NCBI RefSeq assembly: GCF_014384705.1
Contig: NZ_JACRSN010000001.1
Span: forward strand, 1 to 64,000
DNA: 64,000 nucleotides
Source: Yeguia hominis
GTDB lineage: Bacteria; Bacillota; Clostridia; Oscillospirales; Acutalibacteraceae
Direction: 5' to 3'
The first letter of the stretch is position 1; every line of letters begins with the position of its first letter. The notes beneath the pieces were generated by a model. That model searched no databases. It was not told the origin of the DNA and worked only from the letters and a program-made list of their open reading frames with translations. Below are positions 25,033 through 32,333 of this stretch, piece by piece. The position numbers and the translations under genes were made by a program.

Positions 25033-25408
25033 TTAAGCAGAGTGGTGCAGCGTCAGCGGTGCCACTCCTGTTTTTGCCTGAATGCACTCATAGTTGTAGA
25101 AGTGAATGTATCTGTCGATCAGATCATTTGCTTCCCGGAACGTCTTTGGCTTGTGCCGATAAATACATTCTGTTTTTAGAATAGAGAAGAAATTTTCCGC
25201 CATTGCATTGTCATAAGGATTTCCTTTCCTTGACATGGATGGCATTATGCCATAAGATTGTGTTAGCTTGAAGTATGCTTGTGAGGTGTATTGAAAGCCC
25301 TAGTCGCTTTGGAGCTGCAACTCCGCAGCGATTTTCTCTTTCTTCATGGCCAAACGGATCGTGTCCAGTACCAGACTTACTGTTTGACGGGATGGTCTCC
25401 TTATTGCC
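25033..25408 (-). pseudogene. IS3-family transposase remnant (OrfB C terminus)
   Basis: On the minus strand the frame reads SRQTVSLVLDTIRLAMKKEK-like residues, then QLQSD-stop-GFQYTSQAYF, then SMSRKGNPYDNAMAENFF and FYNYECIQAKTGVAPL. These are the end of the DDE domain of IS3/IS150 transposases; the catalytic Glu is in DNAMAEN. The codon expected to be Gln or Arg in SD(Q/R)G is TAG, and all the protein before about residue SRQT is missing. It is therefore dead in two ways. The left terminal inverted repeat cannot be defined. Confidence 0.85.
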
Positions 25409-25469
25409 GGCTGACTTCTCATTCAGCCGGAGCCTGCAAACCTTTTTGCGCATAAATCTTAACAGTACC
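25404..25469. repeat. Second, partial copy of the palindromic repeat
   Basis: GCCGGCTGA-CTTCTCAT-TCAGCCGG is followed by CTGCAAACCTTTTTGCGCAT and TAACAGTACCTT, matching 23020-23068 with three changes. The left arm is truncated to 9 bases, and the 8-base loop is in the opposite orientation to the copy at 23012-23019. The element is wedged between the IS3 remnant and the IS200-like fragment. Confidence 0.75.
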
Positions 25470-25580
25470 TTTCCATGTCGTATGATCTAATCTGTTTATG
25501 TCTTTTTCTTTCACGTGAAAGTCCTCCCTGTTTTGATTGTTGTGTGGTCGACAAACCACTTCTTATCTAACAGGGAGCTT
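25470..25580 (-). mobile_element. 5' fragment of an IS200/IS605-like element (tentative)
   Basis: On the minus strand a GTG (25514) with AGGGAGGACTTTCAC before it starts VKEKDINRLDHTTWK, which resembles the first residues of IS200 TnpA (the DxNxLxHTxWxC pattern). The frame then runs into the palindromic repeat and is lost. Upstream, CTCCCTGTT/AACAGGGAG with an inner GTGGT/ACCAC makes the type of hairpin that sequesters the ribosome site of IS200 genes. Only about 110 bases remain. The assignment rests on a 15-residue peptide and is moderate at best. Confidence 0.4.
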
Positions 25581-25667
25581 TTTTCTTGTCTACTCTACTC
25601 CTCGCTATAAGCTATTTTTTTACCCCCGGCATAGCCGGGGGGTGCCTTTGGTACAACCAATAACAGA

Positions 25668-25698
25668 ACCCATGCATAACTTTCGTTATGCATGGGTA
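25668..25698 (-). terminator. Terminator-like hairpin after the tRNA operon
   Basis: ACCCATGCATAAC-GAAA-GTTATGCATGGGT, a perfect 13-bp stem with a GAAA tetraloop on the minus strand, followed by TCTGTTATTGG. It lies ten bases past tRNA-Cys. The tail is only moderately T-rich. A further GC hairpin (CCCCCGGC/GCCGGGGG, 25622-25641) lies beyond it. Confidence 0.6.
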
Positions 25699-25707
25699 CT
25701 GTCTAAT

Positions 25708-25782
25708 TGGAGGCGACACCCAGATTCGAACTGGGGAGTGAGGGTTTTGCAGACCCTTGCCTTACCACTTGGCCATGTCGCC
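25708..25782 (-). tRNA. tRNA-Cys (anticodon GCA)
   Basis: 75 nt with CCA encoded. The acceptor pairs GGCGACA with TGTCGCC, the anticodon loop is CTGCAAA, and the T-arm contains GTTCGAATC. It is the last of five tRNA genes in one operon. Confidence 0.95.
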
Positions 25783-25832
25783 ATTTTAGGATAAAATGCG
25801 CACCCACAACGAAATGAGTGCGCGCCCTATTA

Positions 25833-25908
25833 TGGAGCGGACGACGAGGCTCGAACTCGCTACCTCCACCTTGGCAAGGTGGCGCTCTACCAGATGAGCT
25901 ACGTCCGC
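25833..25908 (-). tRNA. tRNA-Gly (anticodon GCC)
   Basis: 76 nt with CCA encoded. Acceptor GCGGACG / CGTCCGC, anticodon stem CCACC/GGTGG with loop TTGCCAA, T-arm GTTCGAGCC. Between it and tRNA-Phe is a hairpin GCAGCTTTTC/GAAAAGCTGC. Confidence 0.95.
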
Positions 25909-25938
25909 ATTTTTGCAGCTTTTCTTAAGAAAAGCTGC

Positions 25939-26014
25939 TGGTGCCTCCGGGCGGAATCGAACCACCGACACGGGGATTTTCAGTCCCCTGCTCTACCATC
26001 TGAGCTACAGAGGC
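25939..26014 (-). tRNA. tRNA-Phe (anticodon GAA)
   Basis: 76 nt with CCA encoded. Acceptor GCCTCTG, anticodon stem GGGGA/TCCCC around loop CTGAAAA, T-arm GTTCGATTC. Confidence 0.95.
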
Positions 26015-26020
26015 AAATTA

Positions 26021-26097
26021 TGGCGACCCGGAACGGGCTCGAACCGTCGACCTCTAGCGTGACAGGCTAGCGTTCTAACCAACTGAACTACCGGGCC
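26021..26097 (-). tRNA. tRNA-Asp (anticodon GTC)
   Basis: 77 nt with CCA encoded. Acceptor GGCCCGG, anticodon stem CTAGC/GCTAG around loop CTGTCAC, T-arm GTTCGAGCC. It is the substrate of the AspRS encoded at 9049. Confidence 0.95.
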
Positions 26098-26103
26098 ATA
26101 ATT

Positions 26104-26180
26104 TGGTGGGAACAATAGGACTCGAACCTATGACCCCCTGCTTGTAAGGCAGGTGCTCTAACCAGCTGAGCTATGCTCCC
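26104..26180 (-). tRNA. tRNA-Val (anticodon TAC)
   Basis: 77 nt with CCA encoded. Acceptor GGGAGCA, anticodon loop TTACAAG, T-arm GTTCGAGTC. First gene of the five-tRNA operon. Confidence 0.95.
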
Positions 26181-26225
26181 GTCATTCGCGTCCTTGTGCC
26201 CTATCGCACATCAGCGACGTATAAT

Positions 26226-26254
26226 ATAATACTACAGCGACAAATGAATGTCAA
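26226..26254 (-). promoter_or_regulatory. Promoter of the five-gene tRNA operon
   Basis: Minus strand: consensus -35 TTGACA (26249-26254), 17-base spacer, -10 TATTAT (26226-26231). The transcript starts about 40 bases before tRNA-Val. Confidence 0.8.
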
Positions 26255-26286
26255 TACTTTTTTTAAATTTTCGCGCAAGAAATTCT

Positions 26287-27039
26287 TTATGCTTCCCGTT
26301 TCTGCGCAGCCACCACAAGCCGTTCACAATTTGGATCCGGCGGCAGCATCGTCATATCCGCAAATACCCCGCGCACCTGAAACCCGGTTTCCTCTAAAAG
26401 CGCACACAGTTTTTCCTGCGAATATGCGCGCTCGTAAAAATGGGTGCTGGACCGCCGGTAAACCGTGCCGCTCTCCTTCTCAAAGAAATCCAGCGTAATG
26501 GAAACACGGTCTGTCTCTGCATCCAACGCATTCTGCCAAACGCAAAAGACCTGCTCCGTATCATAGACAAACGTGTGATTCCCCAAAACAGTACGGTGCT
26601 TATACACTGTATTCATATCAAAGAGAAAATATCCCCCCGGATTCAAAAACAACGAAACCCGCTCAAATGTTTTGCGCAGATCCCGTTCACCGGAAAGATG
26701 GTTCAGACCATCCAGCGTACAGATTACGGTGTCCACCGTTCCATACAGATCCAGCTGCTGCATCTTTTGACACAAAAACAAGATTGAAAGTCCGGCCTCA
26801 TCCGCCTTCTGCATGGCTTCGGAAAGCATTGCTGCGTCCGCATCCGTCCCGTAAATATCAAACCCGCGTTTCGCCAGTTCCACCGTCATACTGCCCGTTC
26901 CGCAGGCAAGATCCAGTGTTAGGCCCGGCGCATGTTCAAAATGCGCAAGCAGGCTGCACAAATAGTCTGCACGCTGCGAATAGCCCGCTTTGCGCATCAG
27001 GCCATCATAATACGGCGCAAAAGGTGCATATGCGCTCAT
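26287..27039 (-). CDS. Class I SAM-dependent methyltransferase
   Basis: 250 residues with one Rossmann-like methyltransferase fold. Motif I is LDLACGTGSM (about 41-50), the acidic residue binding the SAM ribose is in YGTDADAAML, and the later strand is GGYFLFDMNT. The substrate is unknown; the family (methyltransferase domain 25) includes small-molecule and protein methylases. It starts in an ATGA overlap with the yerC-like gene upstream, so the two are translationally coupled. No function can be assigned safely. Confidence 0.85.
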   Translation of the reverse strand: MSAYAPFAPYYDGLMRKAGYSQRADYLCSLLAHFEHAPGLTLDLACGTGSMTVELAKRGFDIYGTDADAAMLSEAMQKADEAGLSILFLCQKMQQLDLYGTVDTVICTLDGLNHLSGERDLRKTFERVSLFLNPGGYFLFDMNTVYKHRTVLGNHTFVYDTEQVFCVWQNALDAETDRVSITLDFFEKESGTVYRRSSTHFYERAYSQEKLCALLEETGFQVRGVFADMTMLPPDPNCERLVVAAQKREA

Positions 27040-27350
27040 TTTTCTTCCTCTTTCCGGTTCGCCATACGCTGAAAAACCAGCTCGTAACCGTCACAGCCGT
27101 AATGAAGCGAACGATTTACACGGCTGATGGTCGCCGTCGATGCGCCGGTTTCCGAAACCACGTCGCTGTAAACCCGCTTTTCGCTGAGCATATGCGCGAC
27201 AACTAAGCGCTGGGACATCGCTTTGATCTCCGGAACCGTGCAGAGATCCTCGAAAAAGTCATAGCACTCCTCTAACGTTTTCAGCTCCAAAATTGCCTTA
27301 AACAAGAAGTCCGTGCTTTCATTTTTCAGTTTACTGCTCAACTTTTTCAC
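27036..27350 (-). CDS. yerC: TrpR-family protein YerC/YecD
   Basis: 104 residues with the TrpR-like helical fold: AILELKTLEECYDFFEDLC, then AMSQRLVVAHML, then the helix-turn-helix VVSETGASTATISRVNRSL. This is the YerC/YecD family of putative transcription regulators in Firmicutes. The start is uncertain. A GTG at 27350 follows AAAGGAGC closely. A TTG four codons later has better spacing. An ATG at 27386 lies within a promoter-like TTTACT-17-TACTAT sequence and is less likely. It forms an operon with the overlapping methyltransferase gene. Confidence 0.8.
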   Translation of the reverse strand: MKKLSSKLKNESTDFLFKAILELKTLEECYDFFEDLCTVPEIKAMSQRLVVAHMLSEKRVYSDVVSETGASTATISRVNRSLHYGCDGYELVFQRMANRKEEEK

Positions 27351-27502
27351 GCTCCTTTGCTTTTCACCTCTAAAATAGTAACACATAAAAGTTTAAAAGT
27401 AAAGAGCTGAACCAGGTTCTTTTCCTCCATTCTCCCGATGCTTTCCTCTTTTGACGCTCTTGCAACGAAACCGTTTCCCGAAACCAGGTCCTACATCTCA
27501 CG

Positions 27503-27543
27503 CAAAAATGCCCCATTCTGCGCGGTTGCACAGAACGGGGCAT
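27503..27543 (-). terminator. Terminator of the kinase/dehydrogenase operon
   Basis: Minus strand hairpin ATGCCCCGTTCTG...CAGAATGGGGCAT followed by TTTTTGCG, 30 bases past the dehydrogenase stop codon. Confidence 0.8.
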
Positions 27544-27572
27544 TGTAGAATGCAGAGATTCTTTTGGAAAAA

Positions 27573-28613
27573 TCAGTCGAACAATACGACGTTTTTCAGG
27601 CCTTTCGCCTGTTTTGCCAGCTCAAACAGCTCGTGGATTTCGGTAATCGGCGCGCACTTTGTCGCCAGATTGTCAACCTTTACGGTTCCGTTGGCGATAA
27701 AGCCGAGCGTCTTGCGGTACTGCGTGATGCTTGCACGCGTCGTGCCCGTCACAACGAGTTGCTTATAATGAATGATGTTGGAATTGAGCTCTACAAACTC
27801 TTTGCCCTTCGGCAGTCCGCCGAAGAAGCAGACGCGTCCGTTTACCGCTGCCTGACCGAACGCCGCTTTCTGCGCCGCAGGCGAAGGACACGCGGTAATG
27901 ATGACGTCAAATCCGTGTTTTCCGGTCAGCTCTTTCACTTTTGCATCGTCTACCAGACCCACGGTGATGAAATCCGGATCAATCTTTTTGCACTGTTCCA
28001 GGCGCTCTTCTACGAGATCGCTGACAACGACTTTTCCGGCGCCCGCCATTTTCGCGAGTTTCGCGTGCATCAGGCCAATAACGCCCGCGCCGACAATCAA
28101 AACGAAATCACCCGGCTGGATATGGCAGTGCTCCGAACCGTTGAGCGCGCAGGAGAACGGCTCGTTGAGCGCACCCGCGATAAAAGAAACGTTATCCGGC
28201 AGAACCGTCACGTTGCCGCTGCGCACTGCATTTTCCGGAATCAGCATATACTCCGCAAAACCGCCGTCCGTGTTGACGCCCAGCGCGCGGTAATCCGGAC
28301 ACAGATGGCCGTTTCCGCTGACGCACATATCGCAGGTTCCGCAGCCGATATTCGGCGCAACCACAACGCGCATGCCGACCTGATACGCCGTAACGTTCTC
28401 GCCGACTTCGTCAATTACGCCCGCAAACTCGTGGCCGAGCGTCAGTGGATGGTCGGCGTCAATTCCGTTTGCGCCCGCGGTCAGCATCCGGACATCGGTT
28501 CCGCAAATTGCGGCTGCCTTGATCTTTAACAGGATCTCATTTTTTCCCACTTTGGGCTTCGGAACTTCTTCCACACGAAGATCGTTGATTCCATACATTC
28601 TTGCAGCTAACAT
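27573..28613 (-). CDS. Zinc-dependent medium-chain dehydrogenase (polyol/threonine type)
   Basis: 346 residues, MDR family. Catalytic zinc ligands: Cys in ICGTDVR, His-Glu in GHEFAG, and a later Glu in NEPFSC. The structural zinc lobe has four cysteines in NIGCGTCDMC and GHLC. The NAD-binding glycine motif is GAGVIG. Members oxidise polyols such as sorbitol, xylitol or L-iditol, or threonine. Of two start codons, the second ATG (28613) has nine bases to AGGAGG. The FGGY kinase gene lies 23 bases upstream in the same orientation. Polyol oxidation to a ketose and then phosphorylation is a consistent pathway, by inference. Confidence 0.88.
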   Translation of the reverse strand: MLAARMYGINDLRVEEVPKPKVGKNEILLKIKAAAICGTDVRMLTAGANGIDADHPLTLGHEFAGVIDEVGENVTAYQVGMRVVVAPNIGCGTCDMCVSGNGHLCPDYRALGVNTDGGFAEYMLIPENAVRSGNVTVLPDNVSFIAGALNEPFSCALNGSEHCHIQPGDFVLIVGAGVIGLMHAKLAKMAGAGKVVVSDLVEERLEQCKKIDPDFITVGLVDDAKVKELTGKHGFDVIITACPSPAAQKAAFGQAAVNGRVCFFGGLPKGKEFVELNSNIIHYKQLVVTGTTRASITQYRKTLGFIANGTVKVDNLATKCAPITEIHELFELAKQAKGLKNVVLFD

Positions 28614-28636
28614 CGTCATGTACCTCCTGGATTGTA

Positions 28637-30151
28637 TTATCGATAAATTTTAGACTTGTAAACACCGGTCAGCGCGTCGATTGTCTGCAAATAGGTCTCT
28701 GCATACGCCCCGTACGCTTCATGATTTGCAGCATTCGGATGAATGCTCTTGACCGGATGCATAATCTTGCGGATCGGTTCGCGGTAATCTGTAAAAACGC
28801 CTGCACCGACGCCTGCAATGACCGCACTGCCGACCAGAGCCGTATCTCCCATCGAGAAGGAGATGACGTTGAGACCCAAAACATCCGATTTGATCTGGTT
28901 GAACACATCGGACTTCGCGCCGCCGCCGGTTCCGTACATATTTTCAAACCGGTTGTGCGGATAAAGCGTCTTCAGGACGGAAAGATAATAATGATACTCA
29001 TAGGCGACGCCTTCCATGACCGCACGGAACAGGTGTTCTTTTTTGTGTTTCCAGTCAAGTCCGATAAAGCTGCCCTTGACATAGGGGTTGTTCGGCAAAA
29101 CGCGTCCGGCAAAGTGCGGAATAAAGAGAATTCCTTCGCTGCCAGCCGGAAGCACGCCGGCCTTTTTCTCCAGTTCCTGGTAAGACATCGGCGGTTCGCC
29201 GGTAAATTCATCGCGGAACCAGCGCACGCAAAGTCCGCCGCCGTTGATGTAAGCCAGCGGCATCCATAAGCCGTCCACCGGAGAGCGCATCATCGTCAGG
29301 GTCTCGTACTCGGTATCCGGCACAAATTCGTCCACCACACTGCACATGACGGACGCCGTTCCGGCGCAGTCCAGCACCAGATCTTTTTCAAACAGACCGG
29401 ACCCAAATACCGAACATGCTGTATCGCCGCCGCCCGCAACAATCGGCGTGCCTTCCTTCAGGCCGCTCGCCATCGCACATTCTGCCGTACAGGTTCCAAT
29501 CACCTCAAACGGCGAGACGATCCGCGGGAACTTTTCCTTGGAAACCCCGAAAGTCTCCAGCAATTCGTCCGACCAGACCTTGTTTTTGTTGTCGCCGAAG
29601 CCGGAATACTGAATGCAGGTATAGTCAAAATACGCCTCTTCCCCGCGCAAACCGGTCATTTTTCCGACCACATAACCGTGCGGCAGGACAAACTTTTTAA
29701 TTCTTTCGTACGCCTCCGGATGTTCATTTTTCCACCAGAGAATTTTCGGGCCGTGTGTATAGGTTACCGGACCGCCGGTGATCTCCGTAACCCGCCGCCC
29801 TGCGACAGAACGCATCTGTTCCACATAAGCGTCACAGCGCGTATCGAGCCAGGAATCATAATAGGTTGCCGCTTCGCCGTCTGCGCCGACGCCCATGATA
29901 CCGGCCATCTGAGAATCAATTCCAACAGACAAAATATCCGTCGCATTGACGCCGGATTTTTCGATGATGTCGTGAATTGTGCGAATACAGGACTCATAAA
30001 TGTCGTCCGCCTCCTGCCAGACGGTGCCCGGCTTGGGCTGAATCAGTTTCGAGCCTTCGAACGAAGACGCAATCGTGTTCATTTCCGTGTCAAAAAGGAC
30101 TGCTTTGGTTCCCTGCGTTCCGATGTCGATCCCAATGAGATATCCCGCCAT
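28637..30151 (-). CDS. FGGY-family carbohydrate kinase (xylulokinase-like)
   Basis: 504 residues. FGGY kinases transfer the ATP gamma-phosphate to a sugar. The N-terminal phosphate loop is GIDIGTQGTKAVLFD. The second lobe has GGGDTACSVFGSG and the ATP-side segment GTGGGAKSDVFNQIKSDVLG. Length and motifs fit xylulokinase and related pentulose or polyol kinases. TGCGGAGGTGCAGC precedes the ATG at 30151; a longer start exists but has no site. It heads an operon with the zinc dehydrogenase. It is divergent from the galactokinase-family gene, with about 270 bases between. Confidence 0.9.
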   Translation of the reverse strand: MAGYLIGIDIGTQGTKAVLFDTEMNTIASSFEGSKLIQPKPGTVWQEADDIYESCIRTIHDIIEKSGVNATDILSVGIDSQMAGIMGVGADGEAATYYDSWLDTRCDAYVEQMRSVAGRRVTEITGGPVTYTHGPKILWWKNEHPEAYERIKKFVLPHGYVVGKMTGLRGEEAYFDYTCIQYSGFGDNKNKVWSDELLETFGVSKEKFPRIVSPFEVIGTCTAECAMASGLKEGTPIVAGGGDTACSVFGSGLFEKDLVLDCAGTASVMCSVVDEFVPDTEYETLTMMRSPVDGLWMPLAYINGGGLCVRWFRDEFTGEPPMSYQELEKKAGVLPAGSEGILFIPHFAGRVLPNNPYVKGSFIGLDWKHKKEHLFRAVMEGVAYEYHYYLSVLKTLYPHNRFENMYGTGGGAKSDVFNQIKSDVLGLNVISFSMGDTALVGSAVIAGVGAGVFTDYREPIRKIMHPVKSIHPNAANHEAYGAYAETYLQTIDALTGVYKSKIYR

Positions 30152-30196
30152 GCTGCACCTCCGCAAATTTTCAATCTATTCCTTTGGAATGACTCT

Positions 30197-30225
30197 ATTC
30201 TATCATCATTTACTTGCGATTGCAA
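30197..30225 (-). promoter_or_regulatory. Promoter of the kinase/dehydrogenase operon
   Basis: Minus strand: -35 TTGCAA (30220-30225), 17-base spacer, -10 TAGAAT (30197-30202). Directly upstream, TTGCGATTGCAACTTG and an AT-rich run give room for an operator. Confidence 0.65.
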
Positions 30226-30316
30226 CTTGTATTTTTACCATATAGTATCATTTATTTTTGTTTTATGTCACTTTCTAGCGCTGTAAGTCTCTTTTTCTTT
30301 CTCTCCAAAACAGCAA

Positions 30317-30346
30317 TTGACATTCCCAGCCGCCTGTGTATATAAT
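30317..30346 (+). promoter_or_regulatory. Promoter of the galactokinase-family gene
   Basis: -35 TTGACA (30317-30322), 18-base spacer, -10 TATAAT (30341-30346). Confidence 0.7.
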
Positions 30347-30419
30347 AAGAAATTGCAGAAGCATGAACGTTAATGTCCCGGTTATCCGGCCATTATTTTC
30401 AAAGAAAAGAGGGAGTTTC

Positions 30420-31658
30420 ATGACCGAATCCTTTCAGGCATTATATCCGCACCAACTTGACGCGCAAAAACAGCGCTATGAAACCATAAAAGAGGGATTT
30501 TCCGAATATTTCGGAAACAATCGCGATTTTTCGTACTTCAGCGCACCCGGACGCACAGAAATCGGCGGAAACCACACCGACCATAACCGCGGCTGTGTCC
30601 TGGCAGCGGCGGTCAATCTGGACATTGTGGCTGCTGCCGCCAAAAATGATGAAAATGTCATCCGCCTCAAATCCATTGAATACGAAAAAATGGATGTCAT
30701 TGATCTTTCCGATCTCTCCGTACAGGAATCGGAAAAAGAGCGTTCCTCTTCCCTTTTGCGCGGTATCTGCGCGCGCTGTAAGCAGCTTGGCTATCAAATC
30801 GGCGGCTTCGACGCCTTCACCATGTCCCAGGTTCTCAAAGGCTCCGGCCTCTCGAGTTCCGCTTCCTTTGAAGTGCTGGCCGTGACGATCATCAGCCATC
30901 TCTATAACGACGGCGCCATTGACCCGATTACCGCCGCACAGATTTCGCAGTACGCCGAAAATGTCTACTTTGGAAAGCCCTCCGGATTGATGGACCAGAT
31001 GGCCAGCTCGGTCGGCGGCTTTACGGCGATCGATTTCCGGGATCCTGAAAAACCGGTTCTCGAAAAAGTTTCTTTCAGCCTTGATGGCGTCGGGTACGCC
31101 ATGTGTATCGTCGACACCGGCGGAAGCCACGCCGACCTTACAAGCGACTATGCTTCCATTCCAAGTGAGATGAAGGCAGTTGCGACGCTGCTCGGCTGTG
31201 AACATCTGCGGGAAGCCGACGAGGCAGAATTTTTCCGCCGTCTCGGAGAAATCCGCAAACAAACCGGCGACCGCGCCGCCCTGCGTGCGATCCATTTCTT
31301 CGCGGACAACCGGCGCGCACAGGAAGAAGCCCACGCGCTCAAGGGCGGCAATTTTGAGTACTTTAAAGAGCTGATTCTCGAATCCGGGGATTCTTCCGCC
31401 ATGTATCTGCAAAATGCCTATTCCATCAAAGATCCGCAATCGCAGGGAGTCAGCCTTGCGCTTGCCGTTTCCGAACGGATTCTCCGTGGAAAAGGCGCTT
31501 GGCGTATCCACGGCGGCGGCTTTGGCGGCACGATGCAGGCATTTGTGCCCCTGGATCTCGTTCCGCGGTACAAGGCGGAAATCGAATCCGTGTTCGGCAA
31601 AGACACCTGCCACATTCTTTCCATCCGGAATGCCGGCGGCGTAAAGGTTTCCCTGTAA
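30420..31658 (+). CDS. galK: Galactokinase family GHMP kinase
   Basis: 412 residues. The galactokinase signature is present near residues 40-55 as GRTEIGGNHTDHNRG. The GHMP phosphate loop follows as KGSGLSSSASFEV, and the third motif near the C terminus as HGGGFGGTMQ. The reaction is ATP-dependent 1-phosphorylation of galactose or a related sugar, cytoplasmic. Two points are unusual: the motif has GGNHTDH where classic GalK has GEHTDY, and no galT or galE is near. A GalK paralogue with another substrate is possible. GGGAG precedes the ATG. A strong terminator follows, so it is a single-gene unit. Confidence 0.85.
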   Translation: MTESFQALYPHQLDAQKQRYETIKEGFSEYFGNNRDFSYFSAPGRTEIGGNHTDHNRGCVLAAAVNLDIVAAAAKNDENVIRLKSIEYEKMDVIDLSDLSVQESEKERSSSLLRGICARCKQLGYQIGGFDAFTMSQVLKGSGLSSSASFEVLAVTIISHLYNDGAIDPITAAQISQYAENVYFGKPSGLMDQMASSVGGFTAIDFRDPEKPVLEKVSFSLDGVGYAMCIVDTGGSHADLTSDYASIPSEMKAVATLLGCEHLREADEAEFFRRLGEIRKQTGDRAALRAIHFFADNRRAQEEAHALKGGNFEYFKELILESGDSSAMYLQNAYSIKDPQSQGVSLALAVSERILRGKGAWRIHGGGFGGTMQAFVPLDLVPRYKAEIESVFGKDTCHILSIRNAGGVKVSL

Positions 31659-31668
31659 CGTATTTTGC

Positions 31669-31708
31669 ACCTCCTCCCGGCGTAAAAATGGCTGGGAGGA
31701 GGTTTTTT
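31669..31708 (+). terminator. Terminator of the galactokinase-family gene
   Basis: ACCTCCTCCC ... GGGAGGAGGT hairpin followed by TTTTT. Confidence 0.85.
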
Positions 31709-31761
31709 CAGGAAGTCGGAGAAGATTTGGAAAAATTCATCGGAATCCGGGCCGGAACAGC

Positions 31762-31790
31762 TTGACACCGTTTGTGAAATGTGGTATCAT
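31762..31790 (+). promoter_or_regulatory. Promoter of tRNA-Thr
   Basis: -35 TTGACA (31762-31767), 17-base spacer, -10 TATCAT (31785-31790). Confidence 0.8.
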
Positions 31791-31819
31791 TTTCAAGTCG
31801 CCAAAAATGGTGCAAAATT

Positions 31820-31895
31820 GCTGGTGTGGCTCAGTCGGTAGAGCAGCTGATTCGTAATCAGCAGGTCAGCGGTTCAAGTCCGCTCACCAGCTCCA
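31820..31895 (+). tRNA. tRNA-Thr (anticodon CGT)
   Basis: 76 nt with CCA encoded. Acceptor GCTGGTG / CACCAGC, anticodon stem GCTGA/TCAGC around loop TTCGTAA, T-arm GTTCAAGTC. It has its own promoter and terminator. Confidence 0.95.
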
Positions 31896-31937
31896 AGCCG
31901 TCTCAAACAGATTTTGTTTGAGACGGCTTTTTGTTTT
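31896..31937 (+). terminator. Terminator of tRNA-Thr
   Basis: AGCCGTCTCAAACA and TGTTTGAGACGGCT form a 14-bp stem followed by TTTTGTTTTTT. Confidence 0.9.
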
Positions 31938-32255
31938 TTATCGGGTTCTTATTCTTCGTTGAGAAACAAGCGATGCCATCGTTTTGGCGGACAGGAATGC
32001 GTCTATCCTGCAGCAAGCCCTTTGGGGGCCGCAGGTTTTTGCCGTTTCTGCCTGCTGATATCCGCCAAACACAGCGTTCACGCAATGTTTGCTTCTTGAA
32101 ACGCCGTCGTGCTGACACCCGCCAAAGCGCAAAGAGAAAAGCGCGCCAAAAAACACGCTAGCAGGTATATTTGCCCTTGGGAATCGGCCGTCAGCTCCTT
32201 TGATTGCTTTTAATCGTATTTTTACAGAATTCAACATCTTTTGAAAAATCTATAT
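31938..32255. other. Gene-free interval
   Basis: About 320 bases without a convincing gene. Short blocks such as GGCGGACA and its complement TCCGCC (32004, 32058) and ACCCGCCAA recur and could form structure. I recognise no RNA family here. Confidence 0.3.
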
Positions 32256-32284
32256 TTGCGATTTAAACCCGCAGATTTTATAAT
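32256..32284 (+). promoter_or_regulatory. Promoter of the aldo/keto reductase gene
   Basis: -35 TTGCGA (32256-32261), 17-base spacer, -10 TATAAT (32279-32284). Confidence 0.65.
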
Positions 32285-32333
32285 AAAAGAAAAGCAGATT
32301 TTAAAAATCTCACGAAAACAGGAGGGGCCTTCC

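Noticed and set aside
25620..25645. GC-rich hairpin CCCCCGGC/GCCGGGGG as terminator
   Set aside because: The T run lies before the hairpin on the plus strand and gives only A residues after it on the minus strand, so it is not a canonical terminator in either direction.
31938..32237. 99-codon minus-strand frame between tRNA-Thr and the AKR gene
   Set aside because: Composition is not protein-like, there is no ribosome site, and it ends in the tRNA terminator.
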